Below, piece by piece: positions 29,152-37,882 of a DNA stretch of 64,000 nucleotides. How positions within the stretch are numbered: position 1 is the first letter of the stretch; each line of letters starts with the position of its first letter. The stretch covers positions 357 through 64,356 of the forward strand of contig PDZW01000014.1 of the NCBI GenBank assembly GCA_002753155.1, in the 5' to 3' direction. The position numbers and the translations under genes are program-made. A model generated the notes under the pieces. The model worked only from the letters and a program-made list of their open reading frames with translations. It made no database searches and was not told the DNA's origin. This DNA is from Alphaproteobacteria bacterium WMHbin7 (GTDB lineage Bacteria > Pseudomonadota > Alphaproteobacteria > Rhodospirillales > WMHbin7).

Positions 29152-30698
29152 CGGCGCCTTTGGCGCAAAAAGCGCTGCTGGACTTTCTAGGCCGCCCAGA
29201 AAGTTATGGCCTCGATTCCAATGAACAGGTCGTGCGGATCGACACCCACATCTCGGCGGTCTTTCTGGCGGGCGACAAAGCTTACAAGCTGAAGAAGGCG
29301 GTTCAGCTGCCCTTTCTCGATTTCTCTAGCCTCGCCGCCCGGGAAAAATTCTGCAAAGCCGAACTGGCGGTCAACCGGCGCACCGCCCCCGATCTTTATC
29401 TTGAGGTGGCGCCGGTTTACCAGGGCGCTGCGGGCGATTTTTCGCTGGGCGGGCCGGGCGAGATCGTGGACTGGCTGGTGGTCATGCGCCGCTTCGATCA
29501 GGAAGAACGCCTGGACCGCTTGTTTGCCCGGGGGGCACTGGATCGCCATGCCGTAACGGATTTGGCCGAAGTCGTGGCCGAATTTCATGTAAAGGCTGAC
29601 GTCATGCCTGGCTTCGGGGGCAGGGCGGGGCTGGCCCATGTGATTGCCACCAACGACGCCACCTTTGCCCTGACTGCTCTGCCCCGCGAACGCACGTTGC
29701 TGCTGAAAGCGCGATCCGAAGCCTGGCTGGAAAAAGCAACGCCGATTCTTGAGGCGCGAAGAAGCGGCGGATTCGTGCGCCATGTGCATGGCGATTTGCA
29801 TCTGGGCAATGTCTTTCGCCATGAAGGCAAGCCGGTGCTGTTCGACGCCATCGATTTCAACGAGGAATTCGCCTCGGTCGATACGCTGTATGATCTGGCC
29901 TTTCTGCTGATGGATCTGGATCATGGCGGGCATCGCGGGCTGGCCTCGGCGCTGTTCAACCACTATCTGCCCTTTGCGGGCGAATGGGCGGGCGGCAAGA
30001 CGGGGGGGCTGCTGGCTTTGCCCCTGTTTCTGTCGCTAAGGGCTGCCATTCGCTCGCATGTCGAGGCAACGCGCGCTGCCCAATGCGACGAGCCGAACGA
30101 GGCAACCCTGCGCCTGACGGAATCGAAACGCTATCTCGAAGAGGCGCTTGATTATCTCGACCCGCCGCCGCCCCGCCTGATTGCCGTGGGCGGCTTGTCG
30201 GGCAGCGGCAAGTCGCGTCTGGCCCGCGAACTCGCACCCTTTCTGGGAGCAGCGCCGGGGGCTTTGGTTTTGCGCTCGGATGTCATCCGAAAGCGACTGC
30301 TGGGCAAATCCATGTTCGAGCGACTAGCACCCGAAGCCTATGGCGCCGAGATGACGATCCGCACCTTTGAAGCCCTGTTCGCCGAGGCGAAGGCGGCGCT
30401 TGAAGCCGGTCATTCAGTGATCGCTGATGCTGTTTTCGCCAGGCCCGAACAGCGCGAACGCCTGCCTGCGCTGGCGGCCTCTTGTGGTGTTCCCTTCGAC
30501 GCCGCCTGGGTCGAGGCGCCCCCTGCCGTGTTGATGGAGCGCGTGCAGACAAGAAGCCGCAATGCCTCGGACGCCACGCCTCAAGTGCTTGAGATGCAGC
30601 AGGACTATGAGCTGGGCGGTCTCGACTGGCCCAGAATCGACAGCTCGGGCACCAAAGAGGACACGCTGGCCCGGGCTCGAAAAGTGCTAAGAATCTGA
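29148..30698 (+). CDS. Fusion of aminoglycoside-phosphotransferase-like and P-loop kinase domains
   Basis: A 516-residue protein of the widespread bifunctional phosphotransferase/ATP-binding family. Residues about 20-320 are a phosphotransferase-like fold (YKLKKAVQLPFLDFS; catalytic-loop HVHGDLHLGN near 211-220; metal DAIDFNEEF). Residues about 340-516 are a P-loop kinase with GGLSGSGKS (about 347-355) and a zeta-toxin/gluconokinase-like region (VLRSDVIRKRLLG, ADAVFARPEQRERL). The substrate is unknown; antibiotic resistance should not be inferred. It overlaps gloB by four bases. Confidence 0.85.
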   Translation: MTAPLAQKALLDFLGRPESYGLDSNEQVVRIDTHISAVFLAGDKAYKLKKAVQLPFLDFSSLAAREKFCKAELAVNRRTAPDLYLEVAPVYQGAAGDFSLGGPGEIVDWLVVMRRFDQEERLDRLFARGALDRHAVTDLAEVVAEFHVKADVMPGFGGRAGLAHVIATNDATFALTALPRERTLLLKARSEAWLEKATPILEARRSGGFVRHVHGDLHLGNVFRHEGKPVLFDAIDFNEEFASVDTLYDLAFLLMDLDHGGHRGLASALFNHYLPFAGEWAGGKTGGLLALPLFLSLRAAIRSHVEATRAAQCDEPNEATLRLTESKRYLEEALDYLDPPPPRLIAVGGLSGSGKSRLARELAPFLGAAPGALVLRSDVIRKRLLGKSMFERLAPEAYGAEMTIRTFEALFAEAKAALEAGHSVIADAVFARPEQRERLPALAASCGVPFDAAWVEAPPAVLMERVQTRSRNASDATPQVLEMQQDYELGGLDWPRIDSSGTKEDTLARARKVLRI

Positions 30699-30759
30699 CG
30701 CTACTTTCTTTTTTTTCGATTTTGGCGCATCATGGGTCGATAGATAGGGGAGGGTGCAG

Positions 30760-31623
30760 ATGAGCCATATCAAGAATCTCATCGCCGTCGTCGATGACGT
30801 GACGGGCAGGGCTCCTTTGGAGACGGCGCTCACGCTGGGGCGCATGTTCGACAGCCATGTCACGGCTCTGCATGTGAAGGCCGATCCATCCAGCGCCGTT
30901 CCGCTGCTGGGCGAAGGCATGTCGGGCGCCATGATCGAAGAAATGATGGCGGTGGCCGAGCGCGAGGCGGCGGCCAAGGCGGTGCGCACCCGCGCCCTAT
31001 TCAATGACGTGATCGCAGCGGGCAAGGTTTTGCTGGTTGAGGCGCCGCCCGGCCCTTCGGGGCTTTCGGCCTCGTTTCGTGAGGAAACCGGGCTTGACGA
31101 GGAACTGGTGGCGCGCCGGGGCCGCTTGGCCGACATGATCCTGGTCGCCAGGCCGGAAGGGGAGACGGATCTTTCGGCCATCACCACGCTCAATGCCGCC
31201 CTGTTTGAAACTGGCCGCCCGGTTTTGATGACCGGGCATCCGATGACCCAGTTGGGCAGGCGTATCGCCCTTGCCTGGAACGGGTCCGCCCAGGCCGCCC
31301 GCGCCCTGGCCGCCGCTTTACCGCTTCTGACCAGGGAGGGGGTTGCCGTGGCCCTGCTGGTTGGCGAGGAAGAGGGACGCGCCGCCTATGGCCGCTCGGT
31401 CATGGAATATCTGGCCTGGCACGGCGTGGTGGCCGAGTTGCATGTGTTTGCCGCCCGCGGCGGCCAAACCGGCGAAACCCTGCTGCAGGAGATGGAGAAA
31501 TTCAAAGCCGATCTTCTGGTCATGGGGGCCTATACGCATAGCCGCCTGCGCCAACTGATCATGGGCGGCGTCACGCGCCATGTGGTGGCGGATTGCCCCA
31601 TCCCGGTTCTGTTCGCCCACTGA
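30760..31623 (+). CDS. Universal stress protein with two Usp domains
   Basis: A 287-residue cytosolic protein. The first Usp-like domain (HIKNLIAVVDDVTGRAPLET to about residue 145) is degenerate. The second contains RIALAWNGSAQAARALAAAL and the nucleotide-loop-like LLVMGAYTHSRLRQLIMGGV near the C-terminus. The ATG at 30760 follows GGGGAGG; GTG 30754 is possible. The stop overlaps the next gene's ATG (TGATG), coupling it to the SDR. Whether it binds ATP is not certain. Confidence 0.88.
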   Translation: MSHIKNLIAVVDDVTGRAPLETALTLGRMFDSHVTALHVKADPSSAVPLLGEGMSGAMIEEMMAVAEREAAAKAVRTRALFNDVIAAGKVLLVEAPPGPSGLSASFREETGLDEELVARRGRLADMILVARPEGETDLSAITTLNAALFETGRPVLMTGHPMTQLGRRIALAWNGSAQAARALAAALPLLTREGVAVALLVGEEEGRAAYGRSVMEYLAWHGVVAELHVFAARGGQTGETLLQEMEKFKADLLVMGAYTHSRLRQLIMGGVTRHVVADCPIPVLFAH

Positions 31624-32363
31624 TGACCCCCGGCAGGAAAACCGTCATCCTGACAGGGGCCAGCCAGGGCATCGGGCATGCCACGGCGGCGCGCTTCATG
31701 GCCGAAGACTGGCGCGTCATTTCCTGCTCGCGCCAGGAGGTGCCCGATCATTGCAGGCGCAATCCCAACTGGACGCACCATATCCCGACAGATCTGGTGG
31801 ACGAGGGCGAGGTTGCGCGCTTTATCGACCAGGCCAATGCGATTCTGGACGGCGGGCCTTTACATGCGCTGGTCAATAATGCGGGCGTGTCGCCCAAGAC
31901 CAGCTTCAAGGAACGCCTGGGCGTTCTGAATGGTCCCATTCAGGGCTGGCGCGACGTCTTCGAGCTTAATTTCTTCGCACCCTTGAAGCTGGCGCGCGGA
32001 TTTGCCAGCGCGCTCAATCGCGGCAAGGGCTCCATCGTCAACATCACCTCGATCGCCGGTCATTACGTGCATCCTTTCGCGGGCTCGGCCTATTCGACCT
32101 CCAAGGCAGCGCTTTCGGGCTTGACCCGTGAAATGGCAGTGGAATTCGCCCAGATGGGGGTTCGAGTCAATGCCGTAGCACCCGGCGAAATCAGCACGGA
32201 AATGGTCTCGGCCGATTACGAAGCCTTCATTCCACGCATTCCGCTTGAGCGCATGGGCACGACAGAGGATGTGGCGGGCGTGGTTTTTCATCTGTGCTCA
32301 GACGATTTCGCCTATGTCACCGGCACCGAGGTTTTTGTTACCGGCGGGCAGCATCTTTTATAG
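31623..32363 (+). CDS. Short-chain dehydrogenase/reductase
   Basis: A 246-residue classical SDR: NAD(P)-binding TGASQGIGHATAARF (about residues 11-25), ALVNNAGVSPKTSF, the catalytic Ser in IVNITSIAGHY, the Tyr-x3-Lys in GSAYSTSKAALSG, and VRVNAVAPGEISTEM. Basic residues in the motif after strand 2 (SCSRQE) suggest NADPH, but the substrate is unknown. It starts inside the stop of the Usp gene. A repeat element begins right after the stop. Confidence 0.9.
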   Translation: MTPGRKTVILTGASQGIGHATAARFMAEDWRVISCSRQEVPDHCRRNPNWTHHIPTDLVDEGEVARFIDQANAILDGGPLHALVNNAGVSPKTSFKERLGVLNGPIQGWRDVFELNFFAPLKLARGFASALNRGKGSIVNITSIAGHYVHPFAGSAYSTSKAALSGLTREMAVEFAQMGVRVNAVAPGEISTEMVSADYEAFIPRIPLERMGTTEDVAGVVFHLCSDDFAYVTGTEVFVTGGQHLL

Positions 32364-32390
32364 TTGTCCCTCAGTCGCCGGGCGGGTTGA
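32364..32390. repeat. REP-like element, copy 3 (half element)
   Basis: TTGTCCCTCAGTCGCCGGGC and the following GGGTTGA match 24 of 27 positions of 8435-8461 but lack the complementary right arm. It overlaps the 3' end of the minus-strand methyltransferase gene and supplies its stop codon and last few codons. Confidence 0.5.
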
Positions 32391-32943
32391 CGACATGAGG
32401 TCCCGGGCCGCGAGCGGCGCAGAGGCGCTGAACCACCGCCGGTCCCTTGTCGCGCTGTACGATGCCCTGCTCGAAGGCGATCACCGACAGCTTTCCCCGC
32501 ACGACCTCCAGCAATTCGCCGCTCCTCAGAAGATGGTCAGGATTGCGTGGCCGGGTGGCGCTCAGACGTTCATGGCCCTCGGAGAAGGTTTCATAGATCA
32601 GGATGCCCGTTTCATCGAGGGAATCCAGAAGATGCGGCCAGAGCAGGCGAAAGAGATAATTGGTGACGACGATTGCGGCAAAATGCCTGCCCGGCAAAGG
32701 CCAGGGGTCGAGCCCTTCAAGATCGGCCTTGATGATCTCGAAGCCAGACGCAGGGGCCAGCATGCTGGTATCGCGGTCGATGGCCGTCACCGGATGGCCC
32801 AATTCCAAGAACAGGCGGCTATGGCGTCCCGCGCCGGCCGCCACGTCCAGAACCGCACCTTCGGCGCGAATCAAGGGCGCAAAGCGCACCACCCAGGGTG
32901 AGGGGGCGTTGGGTCCGCAAGGATGAGCCTGCTTGCATTTCAT
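32371..32943 (-). CDS. Class I SAM-dependent methyltransferase
   Basis: A 190-residue TehB/methyltransferase-11-like protein with the SAM-binding strand VLDVAAGAGRHSRLFLELGH (about residues 31-50), the acidic VTAIDRDTSML, IIKADLEGLDPWPL and the DETGILIYETFSEGHERL region. The final residues (NPPGD) are encoded by the REP-like element, so the C-terminus may have been altered by element insertion. Substrate unknown. It is divergent from the DUF1178 gene with 44 bases between the starts. Confidence 0.85.
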   Translation of the reverse strand: MKCKQAHPCGPNAPSPWVVRFAPLIRAEGAVLDVAAGAGRHSRLFLELGHPVTAIDRDTSMLAPASGFEIIKADLEGLDPWPLPGRHFAAIVVTNYLFRLLWPHLLDSLDETGILIYETFSEGHERLSATRPRNPDHLLRSGELLEVVRGKLSVIAFEQGIVQRDKGPAVVQRLCAARGPGPHVVNPPGD

Positions 32944-32987
32944 GGAAGAAAGATTGCCCCTGAGCTTCAGGCGCGGTAAAGGGAAAT

Positions 32988-33446
32988 ATGATTCTTTTCA
33001 CCCTTCAATGCCCCAGCGGACACCAATTCGAAGCCTGGTTCAAGGATGGCGCCGCCTATGAGCGTCAGGCCAAGCGGGGTTTGATCGCTTGCCCGACCTG
33101 TGCTTGCAAGGAAATCTCCAAGGCCCCCATGGCGCCCCGCATTTCCAAGGGGACACCAGCGCCCAGGGAGGAGGCGGCTTCGCCAGCGCCAGCGTCTGCT
33201 GTGCCGCAGACCACCCAGGATGTCTCGTTGCCCGTTTCGCCCGAGCTGGCGGCAGCGCTTCGCCATGTCGTGGAAAGCACCTGCGAGAATGTGGGCACGC
33301 GCTTTGCCGAAGAGGCCAGGCGCATTCATTATGGCGAGGCCGAGGGCCGGGGCATCTATGGTCAGGCGGGACCCGAGGAAACCCAGGCCCTGCAGGAAGA
33401 GGGCATCGAGGTTCTGCCCCTGCCCTGGATTCGTCACAACGCCTGA
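32988..33446 (+). CDS. DUF1178 family protein
   Basis: A 152-residue protein of the alphaproteobacterial DUF1178 family. The N-terminus LQCPSGHQFEAWFKDGAAYE and IACPTCACKEISKAPMAPRI carry cysteines typical of a zinc ribbon. A low-complexity Ala/Pro linker follows, then the conserved C-terminal helices (FAEEARRIHYGEAEGRGIYG, EEGIEVLPLPW). Function unknown; a nucleic-acid or protein-binding role is only suggested by the zinc ribbon. Confidence 0.88.
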   Translation: MILFTLQCPSGHQFEAWFKDGAAYERQAKRGLIACPTCACKEISKAPMAPRISKGTPAPREEAASPAPASAVPQTTQDVSLPVSPELAAALRHVVESTCENVGTRFAEEARRIHYGEAEGRGIYGQAGPEETQALQEEGIEVLPLPWIRHNA

Positions 33447-33549
33447 GAAGGCACATCCCTGATATCGCTTCTAGTCATATCTCGAATCTGGCGGGCCGGG
33501 CCTTATCAGTCTATTATCATTCAAAAGTCATTTTTCGAGGCAGCACGGC

Positions 33550-34203
33550 ATGAAGCTTGTCGTCTTTGACGTGGATGGGACACTGATCGATAGCCAGCAC
33601 AATATCGTCGCCGCCGTCGTCGATGCCTGGCGGGCCGAGGGTTTGCCTGAGCCGCGTCCCGAAGTGATCCGGCGCAATATCGGCCTGCCGCTCCTTGAGG
33701 CGATTGCCGCCTTGATTCCCGAAGGCGGAGAAGCTCTACACCTGCATCTGACCGAACTCTACAAGCAGGCCTTCGCCGCCAACCGAAGGCGCTTGGATTA
33801 TGTCGAGCCACTGTTTCCGGGAGCACTTGAAGCGCTGGATGCATTGGAGTCCGAAGCCTGTCTGTTGGGCATCGCCACCGGCAAATCGCGCCGTGGGCTC
33901 GAAGCGGTTTTCGAGCGCCACCAGTTGGCGCACCGATTCATCACCGTGCAGACGGCCGACGATGCGCTTGGCAAGCCCAATCCCGATATGCTGCTGAAGG
34001 CCATGGCCGAAACCGGGGCTGAGGCCCAGCGCACCGCCATGATTGGCGACACCTGGTTCGACATGCAGATGGCAAGCGCAGCCAAAACCAGGGCGATTGG
34101 CGTCGGCTGGGGCTATCACGAAGCTGATGAATTGATCAAGGCCGGGGCTGTCCAGGTCCTGCGGGAATTCAGTGAAGTATCAGGCGCCGTCGGCGACCTG
34201 TGA
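33550..34203 (+). CDS. HAD-family hydrolase, phosphoglycolate phosphatase-like
   Basis: A 217-residue haloacid-dehalogenase phosphatase with all motifs: FDVDGTLID (nucleophile Asp7, Asp9), the helical cap (about 15-85), Thr in GIATGKSRRGLE, Lys in GKPNPDML and the acidic IGDTWFDMQMA. It most resembles Gph/PpaX-type phosphatases, so 2-phosphoglycolate or pyrophosphate are candidate substrates. The preceding 103-base gap contains AT-rich sequence but no clear promoter. The AsmA gene follows after 25 bases. Confidence 0.9.
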   Translation: MKLVVFDVDGTLIDSQHNIVAAVVDAWRAEGLPEPRPEVIRRNIGLPLLEAIAALIPEGGEALHLHLTELYKQAFAANRRRLDYVEPLFPGALEALDALESEACLLGIATGKSRRGLEAVFERHQLAHRFITVQTADDALGKPNPDMLLKAMAETGAEAQRTAMIGDTWFDMQMASAAKTRAIGVGWGYHEADELIKAGAVQVLREFSEVSGAVGDL

Positions 34204-34228
34204 TCTGTGCAAAATAAGAGGTGAAGCC

Positions 34229-36193
34229 ATGAAGTTTGTCAAAATTCTGGGAGCCCTTGTCGGCGTGGTGGTGCTGGTTATCGGCGGCCTGCTGGCCTAT
34301 CTCGCCACCATCGATGTCAACCAGTACAAGCCGATGATCGCCGAAGAGGTCAAGAAGGCGACCGGGCGCGATCTGACCATCGCGGGGAACATGGCGCTTA
34401 AAATATCGCTCTCGCCCGCCCTGGTGGTCGAGAATGTCACGCTGTCCAACATGCAAGGCGGCTCGCGCCCCGAGATGGTGAAGATCAAGCGCTTCGAGGC
34501 CGAGGTCGCCTTGCTGCCCTTGCTGTCGCAATCCGTGCAGGTCAAGCGTCTGGTCATTATCGAACCCGATATCCTGATCGAGACCAATGCCCAGGGCAAA
34601 GGCAATTGGGAAATGGGACGGGCGGATGTCAAAGAGGCCGAAGCCGCCAAGCAAGAGGATGCCGCCAAAGGGGGCGCCATGCCCAAGGTTGCGATCGAGG
34701 AAGTGCGGATCGAGAAAGCGCTCTTCGTCAATCGCGACGGTGTTGCCAAACAGGCGATGCAGGTCGCCATCGAGCGCCTGATTCTGCGTGCCAAGTCGCT
34801 GTCCAGTCCGCTCTCGATCGATCTGGCGGGCGCATTGGATGGCAAGGCCTTTGAAGTGAAGGGCACTACAGGGCCGCTGGACGATCTTCTGGCTTCCAAG
34901 CCCTGGCCGCTCGATCTGGCCGCCAAGGCGGGATTCGTGCTGCCGGTTCCCATTCAGGTGACGGGGACGCTAAGCAGGGGTGCAGAGGCCTATGCGCTTG
35001 ACAATCTGAAGCTGGGATTGGGCAAAAGCATGCTTGCCGGTTCGGTCAAGGTGGCGATGGCTGAGAGGCCAAAGGCCACGGTTCGCCTTTCCTCCGATCT
35101 GATCGATCTGTCGGAAATCGCGCCCGCTTCGGACAAGGGGGATGCCTTGCCGGAAAAGAAATCCGCCGACGGGCGCGTTTTTCCCGCCGATCCCCTGCCG
35201 TATGAGGGGCTGAAATCAGCCGATGCCGATGCCGAAATCAAGATCGGGAAATTGATTCTGCCCAACAAGCTGGCGCTCGACGGCATCACCGCCAAGATCC
35301 TGCTGGCCAATGGGCGGCTTGAGATGAAGCCCTTTGCGCTGAAACTGGGTGGCGGCGACGTGGCGACCAACATGACGCTGGATGCCAACGCGCAAAGCCT
35401 GCATCTCAACGTCTCGGGCAAGGATGTGGTGGCGGGAGCCATCGCCAAGGACATGGGCCAGTCCGACATGTTCACCGGTGGCAAGACCGACATCAATATC
35501 GACCTTAAGGGCAATGGCGGATCGGTTCGAGCCCTGATGGCGGGGCTGGATGGCGACATCCAGATCGTCATGGGCGAGGGGCGCGTCAACAATACGCTGA
35601 TCAACTGGGGAGGCGGCGACATCCTGACCCAGTTGATGAGCAGCCTCAATCCTATGTCCAAGAAGGAGGATTACACGCCCATCGCCTGCTCTGTCGTGCG
35701 CTTCAAGGTGCAAGATGGCATGGCGCATGCGCCCAAGGGCATCGCACTTGAAACCAACAAGCTCGATGTTGTAGGCGACGGCACGGCCAATCTGAAGACC
35801 GAGGGGCTCGATTTCGGCATCAAGCCCACGGTGAAGGAAGGGCTGGGTGTCGGTGTGGGCAATCTGGCCAGCATGGTGCGCTTAAGCGGCACCATGGGCA
35901 GTCCCAGTGTCGGCGTCGATACCGCCGAGGCCGCCAAGACAGCCCTGAAGACCGGGGCCGCCGTGGCGACCGGCGGCTTGTCGGTTCTGGGCGGCGCTCT
36001 GCTCGACAAGACGGGGCTAACGAGCGGTGCCGTTTCCGGCCCACCCTGTCTGGTGGCGTTGGGCAAGGGCACACCCGCCAAGGCCGAGCCCGCAGCCAAG
36101 CCAGCCGCAGGGGCAGCGGCACCGGCCCAGAAGCCTGCGGATGCGGCCAAGAGCGCCGTGGGCGGCGCTCTCAAGGGCCTGTTCGGCCGTTGA
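34229..36193 (+). CDS. AsmA family envelope protein
   Basis: A 654-residue AsmA-like protein: a single N-terminal membrane anchor (ILGALVGVVVLVIGGLLAYL) followed by DVNQYKPMIAEEVKKATGRD, the AsmA signature, and a long beta-rich periplasmic region. The C-terminal AsmA_2-type part (LKGNGGSVRALMAGLDGDIQ, VNNTLINWGGGDILTQLM) is followed by an Ala/Pro/Lys low-complexity tail. AsmA-family proteins are implicated in moving phospholipids to the outer membrane. ATG 34229 is set by AGAGGTG upstream. The stop overlaps the TTG of the ATP12 gene. Confidence 0.9.
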   Translation: MKFVKILGALVGVVVLVIGGLLAYLATIDVNQYKPMIAEEVKKATGRDLTIAGNMALKISLSPALVVENVTLSNMQGGSRPEMVKIKRFEAEVALLPLLSQSVQVKRLVIIEPDILIETNAQGKGNWEMGRADVKEAEAAKQEDAAKGGAMPKVAIEEVRIEKALFVNRDGVAKQAMQVAIERLILRAKSLSSPLSIDLAGALDGKAFEVKGTTGPLDDLLASKPWPLDLAAKAGFVLPVPIQVTGTLSRGAEAYALDNLKLGLGKSMLAGSVKVAMAERPKATVRLSSDLIDLSEIAPASDKGDALPEKKSADGRVFPADPLPYEGLKSADADAEIKIGKLILPNKLALDGITAKILLANGRLEMKPFALKLGGGDVATNMTLDANAQSLHLNVSGKDVVAGAIAKDMGQSDMFTGGKTDINIDLKGNGGSVRALMAGLDGDIQIVMGEGRVNNTLINWGGGDILTQLMSSLNPMSKKEDYTPIACSVVRFKVQDGMAHAPKGIALETNKLDVVGDGTANLKTEGLDFGIKPTVKEGLGVGVGNLASMVRLSGTMGSPSVGVDTAEAAKTALKTGAAVATGGLSVLGGALLDKTGLTSGAVSGPPCLVALGKGTPAKAEPAAKPAAGAAAPAQKPADAAKSAVGGALKGLFGR

Positions 36194-36897
36194 CCAACCC
36201 GCTGCGCAAGCGTTTCTACAAGGAGGCCGCTGTCGGTTCCGCCGACAGCGGCTTCGCTGTTCTGTTGGATGGCAGGAAAGTGCGCACGCCCAAGGGCCGC
36301 GCCCTGATCCTGCCCATCCTGGCCCTGGCCCAGGCGATTGCTGGCGAATGGGGGGTGCAGGGCGACAAGATCGAGCCCGCCTCGATGCCGCTCATGCAAC
36401 TGGCCGCTACCGCCATCGACCGCGTTGCTGATGAGCGGGGGGCGATGCGAGACGCCCTGCTGCGTTACGCCGACACCGATCTTCTGTGCTACCGCGCCGC
36501 ACATCCTTCCGATCTGGTGGCACGTCAGACCAAGCTCTGGCAGCCGGTGCTGGACTGGGCTGCTCTTACCCTCGATGCCGCCCTGCTGACAACGCAGGGC
36601 CTAGCCCCCATCGCCCAGCCTGAACAGGCCCTGGCTGCCCTGGCTCGTCATCTCGATCGGCTGGACGACTGGCGTTTTACCGCCCTTTCTGTCGTCACGG
36701 CCGCCACGGGCTCTCTGCTGCTGGGGATGGCTCTGCTGGAAGGCTTTTTAGGCAAGGATCAGGTGATCGAGGCCAGCCAGCTCGACGAAAATCATCAAAG
36801 CATTCTGTGGGGTGAAGACGAAGAGGCGCAGGAACGTTTGCAGGCACTGGCAGACGAGATCGGCGCTGCGGAAGCGTTTCTGAGGTTGCTACTTTAA
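36190..36897 (+). CDS. ATP12 family F1-ATPase assembly chaperone
   Basis: A 235-residue homolog of mitochondrial Atp12, which binds F1 alpha subunits during assembly and in bacteria is largely limited to alphaproteobacteria. It matches the family: RKRFYKEAAVGSADSGFAVL, LDGRKVRTPKGRAL, AIAGEWGVQGDKIEPASMPL, DTDLLCYRAAHPSDLVARQ, GSLLLGMALLEG, EEAQERLQALADEI. The start is TTG, overlapping the AsmA stop (TTGA). It is convergent with the unrecognised gene at 36889, with a 9-base overlap. Confidence 0.92.
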   Translation: MTNPLRKRFYKEAAVGSADSGFAVLLDGRKVRTPKGRALILPILALAQAIAGEWGVQGDKIEPASMPLMQLAATAIDRVADERGAMRDALLRYADTDLLCYRAAHPSDLVARQTKLWQPVLDWAALTLDAALLTTQGLAPIAQPEQALAALARHLDRLDDWRFTALSVVTAATGSLLLGMALLEGFLGKDQVIEASQLDENHQSILWGEDEEAQERLQALADEIGAAEAFLRLLL

Positions 36898-37488
36898 CAG
36901 AGAAAAAATTGTCGCTAACAACCCGGCGATGCCGATCACATAATTCAACACCCGCCTCTTTCTCTCGGTTTTGGCCAGCCCCTTCATGATGGGCTCGGCC
37001 GCCTTGAAGTTATCATACTCTTTGGCGAGTGCCGGAAAATCCACAGCCTCGATGGATGCGTAGACACGCTCCCGATTTTCGCGATCACCTCTTGAAACGG
37101 CGATGCGCGAGCGCACGAGGTTGAGTTGCCCAAAAAGCAAACTAAAGGAGGGATAGGCCTTCAAGATTACTTCATAGCCGATCTTGGTGGCCGCAATATC
37201 GAGAACCTTGGCGATCTTCGCTGTTGCTGCGTCGATCGCATCGTGCCTTGCGCGATGGCAATCGAAATAGGCATCATGAAGGAGACCATCAATTTCAGAC
37301 GGCGGCGCCCCTGCTCCGATTTTGCCGATGGCGTCGACCAGCCGCCGTCCGGCATACCTCAATTCCTTGACGGAAGGCGTTACAACCTCACCACAGACTT
37401 GCTCAGCTAATTTGATAGCTTCTTCTGCCTTATCCCACTCTTGCTTGATAAACAAAAGACGATCCGAGTGTTCCCCCCAATTGCTCAT
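36889..37488 (-). CDS. Hypothetical protein with C-terminal membrane anchor (AT-richer unit, gene 2)
   Basis: A 199-residue, mainly helical protein not recognised. The N-terminal and middle parts are charged helices (WDKAEEAIKLAEQVCGEVV, LLHDAYFDCHRARHDAID). The C-terminus has a basic KTERKRRVLN followed by one membrane helix (YVIGIAGLLATIFSLLK) that ends the protein: a tail-anchored topology with the bulk in the cytoplasm. Base composition and codon use are visibly AT-richer than the neighbours, suggesting recent acquisition. It is preceded by a 74-residue gene and ends 9 bases inside the convergent ATP12 gene. Confidence 0.6.
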   Translation of the reverse strand: MSNWGEHSDRLLFIKQEWDKAEEAIKLAEQVCGEVVTPSVKELRYAGRRLVDAIGKIGAGAPPSEIDGLLHDAYFDCHRARHDAIDAATAKIAKVLDIAATKIGYEVILKAYPSFSLLFGQLNLVRSRIAVSRGDRENRERVYASIEAVDFPALAKEYDNFKAAEPIMKGLAKTERKRRVLNYVIGIAGLLATIFSLLK

Positions 37489-37508
37489 CAGAAGTTTCCG
37501 TTGTTTAT

Positions 37509-37733
37509 CTAATTATGGGAGGCTAATTTTCGCAAATGGGCCATGGCCGCGTCCCCCTCTTCGGAAAGCTTGCGCAGAGCGGCGCCGTTGAGAATGCTGC
37601 CGTTCTGGAAGGAGACATTCCTGCGCGCCAGGCGCGCGACGATATCTACGGTCGCCCGCTCCTTGGCGGAATCATAGTCAGCCAGGGTAAGCCAAGCCAG
37701 CACGTTTTGGAACGCACGAACGAGAACCGCCAT
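37509..37733 (-). CDS. Small hypothetical protein (AT-richer unit, gene 1)
   Basis: A 74-residue protein starting MAVLVRAFQNVLAWLTLADY, an amphipathic-to-hydrophobic N-terminal helix, followed by a charged helical region (SAKERATVDIVARLARRNVS, ALRKLSEEGDAAMAHLRKLA). ATG 37733 is chosen because GGAGGTG lies six bases upstream; ATG 37748 is in frame but lacks a site. It is followed 20 bases later by the tail-anchored gene, probably on one transcript from the promoter at 37825-37854. No family recognised. Confidence 0.5.
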   Translation of the reverse strand: MAVLVRAFQNVLAWLTLADYDSAKERATVDIVARLARRNVSFQNGSILNGAALRKLSEEGDAAMAHLRKLASHN

Positions 37734-37797
37734 CAAACCCACCTCCATCCGGAAAGGCCGAGTCGCGTATCAGCTAAGCTGCGGCCTGTCAAGCACA

Positions 37798-37854
37798 ACT
37801 CAACTTTGAGTCAGATTCTGGAATCTTATACCACAACTGATTGTGGCACGTCAA
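37798..37854 (-). promoter_or_regulatory. Promoter with three consecutive palindromes
   Basis: On the minus strand TTGACG (37849-37854), an 18-base spacer and TATAAG (37825-37830) form a good promoter for the AT-richer two-gene unit. Three inverted repeats lie in a row: CCACAACTGATTGTGG (37831-37846) fills the spacer, GATTCTGGAATC (37814-37825) covers the start region, and ACTCAACTTTGAGT (37798-37811) follows. This looks like a tightly controlled operator region. The palindromes differ in sequence, so more than one regulator or a stem structure is possible. Confidence 0.5.
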
Positions 37855-37882
37855 GGCCTCGTGCCCATATTTGGATTATCAT

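Noticed and set aside
29148-30698. Antibiotic resistance by an aminoglycoside phosphotransferase
   Set aside because: The fold is shared by many small-molecule kinases, and the fused P-loop domain identifies a different family of unknown substrate.
36889-37488. HEPN-type RNase reading of the 199-residue protein
   Set aside because: The Arg/His cluster CHRARHD does not have the R-x4-6-H spacing of HEPN nucleases.
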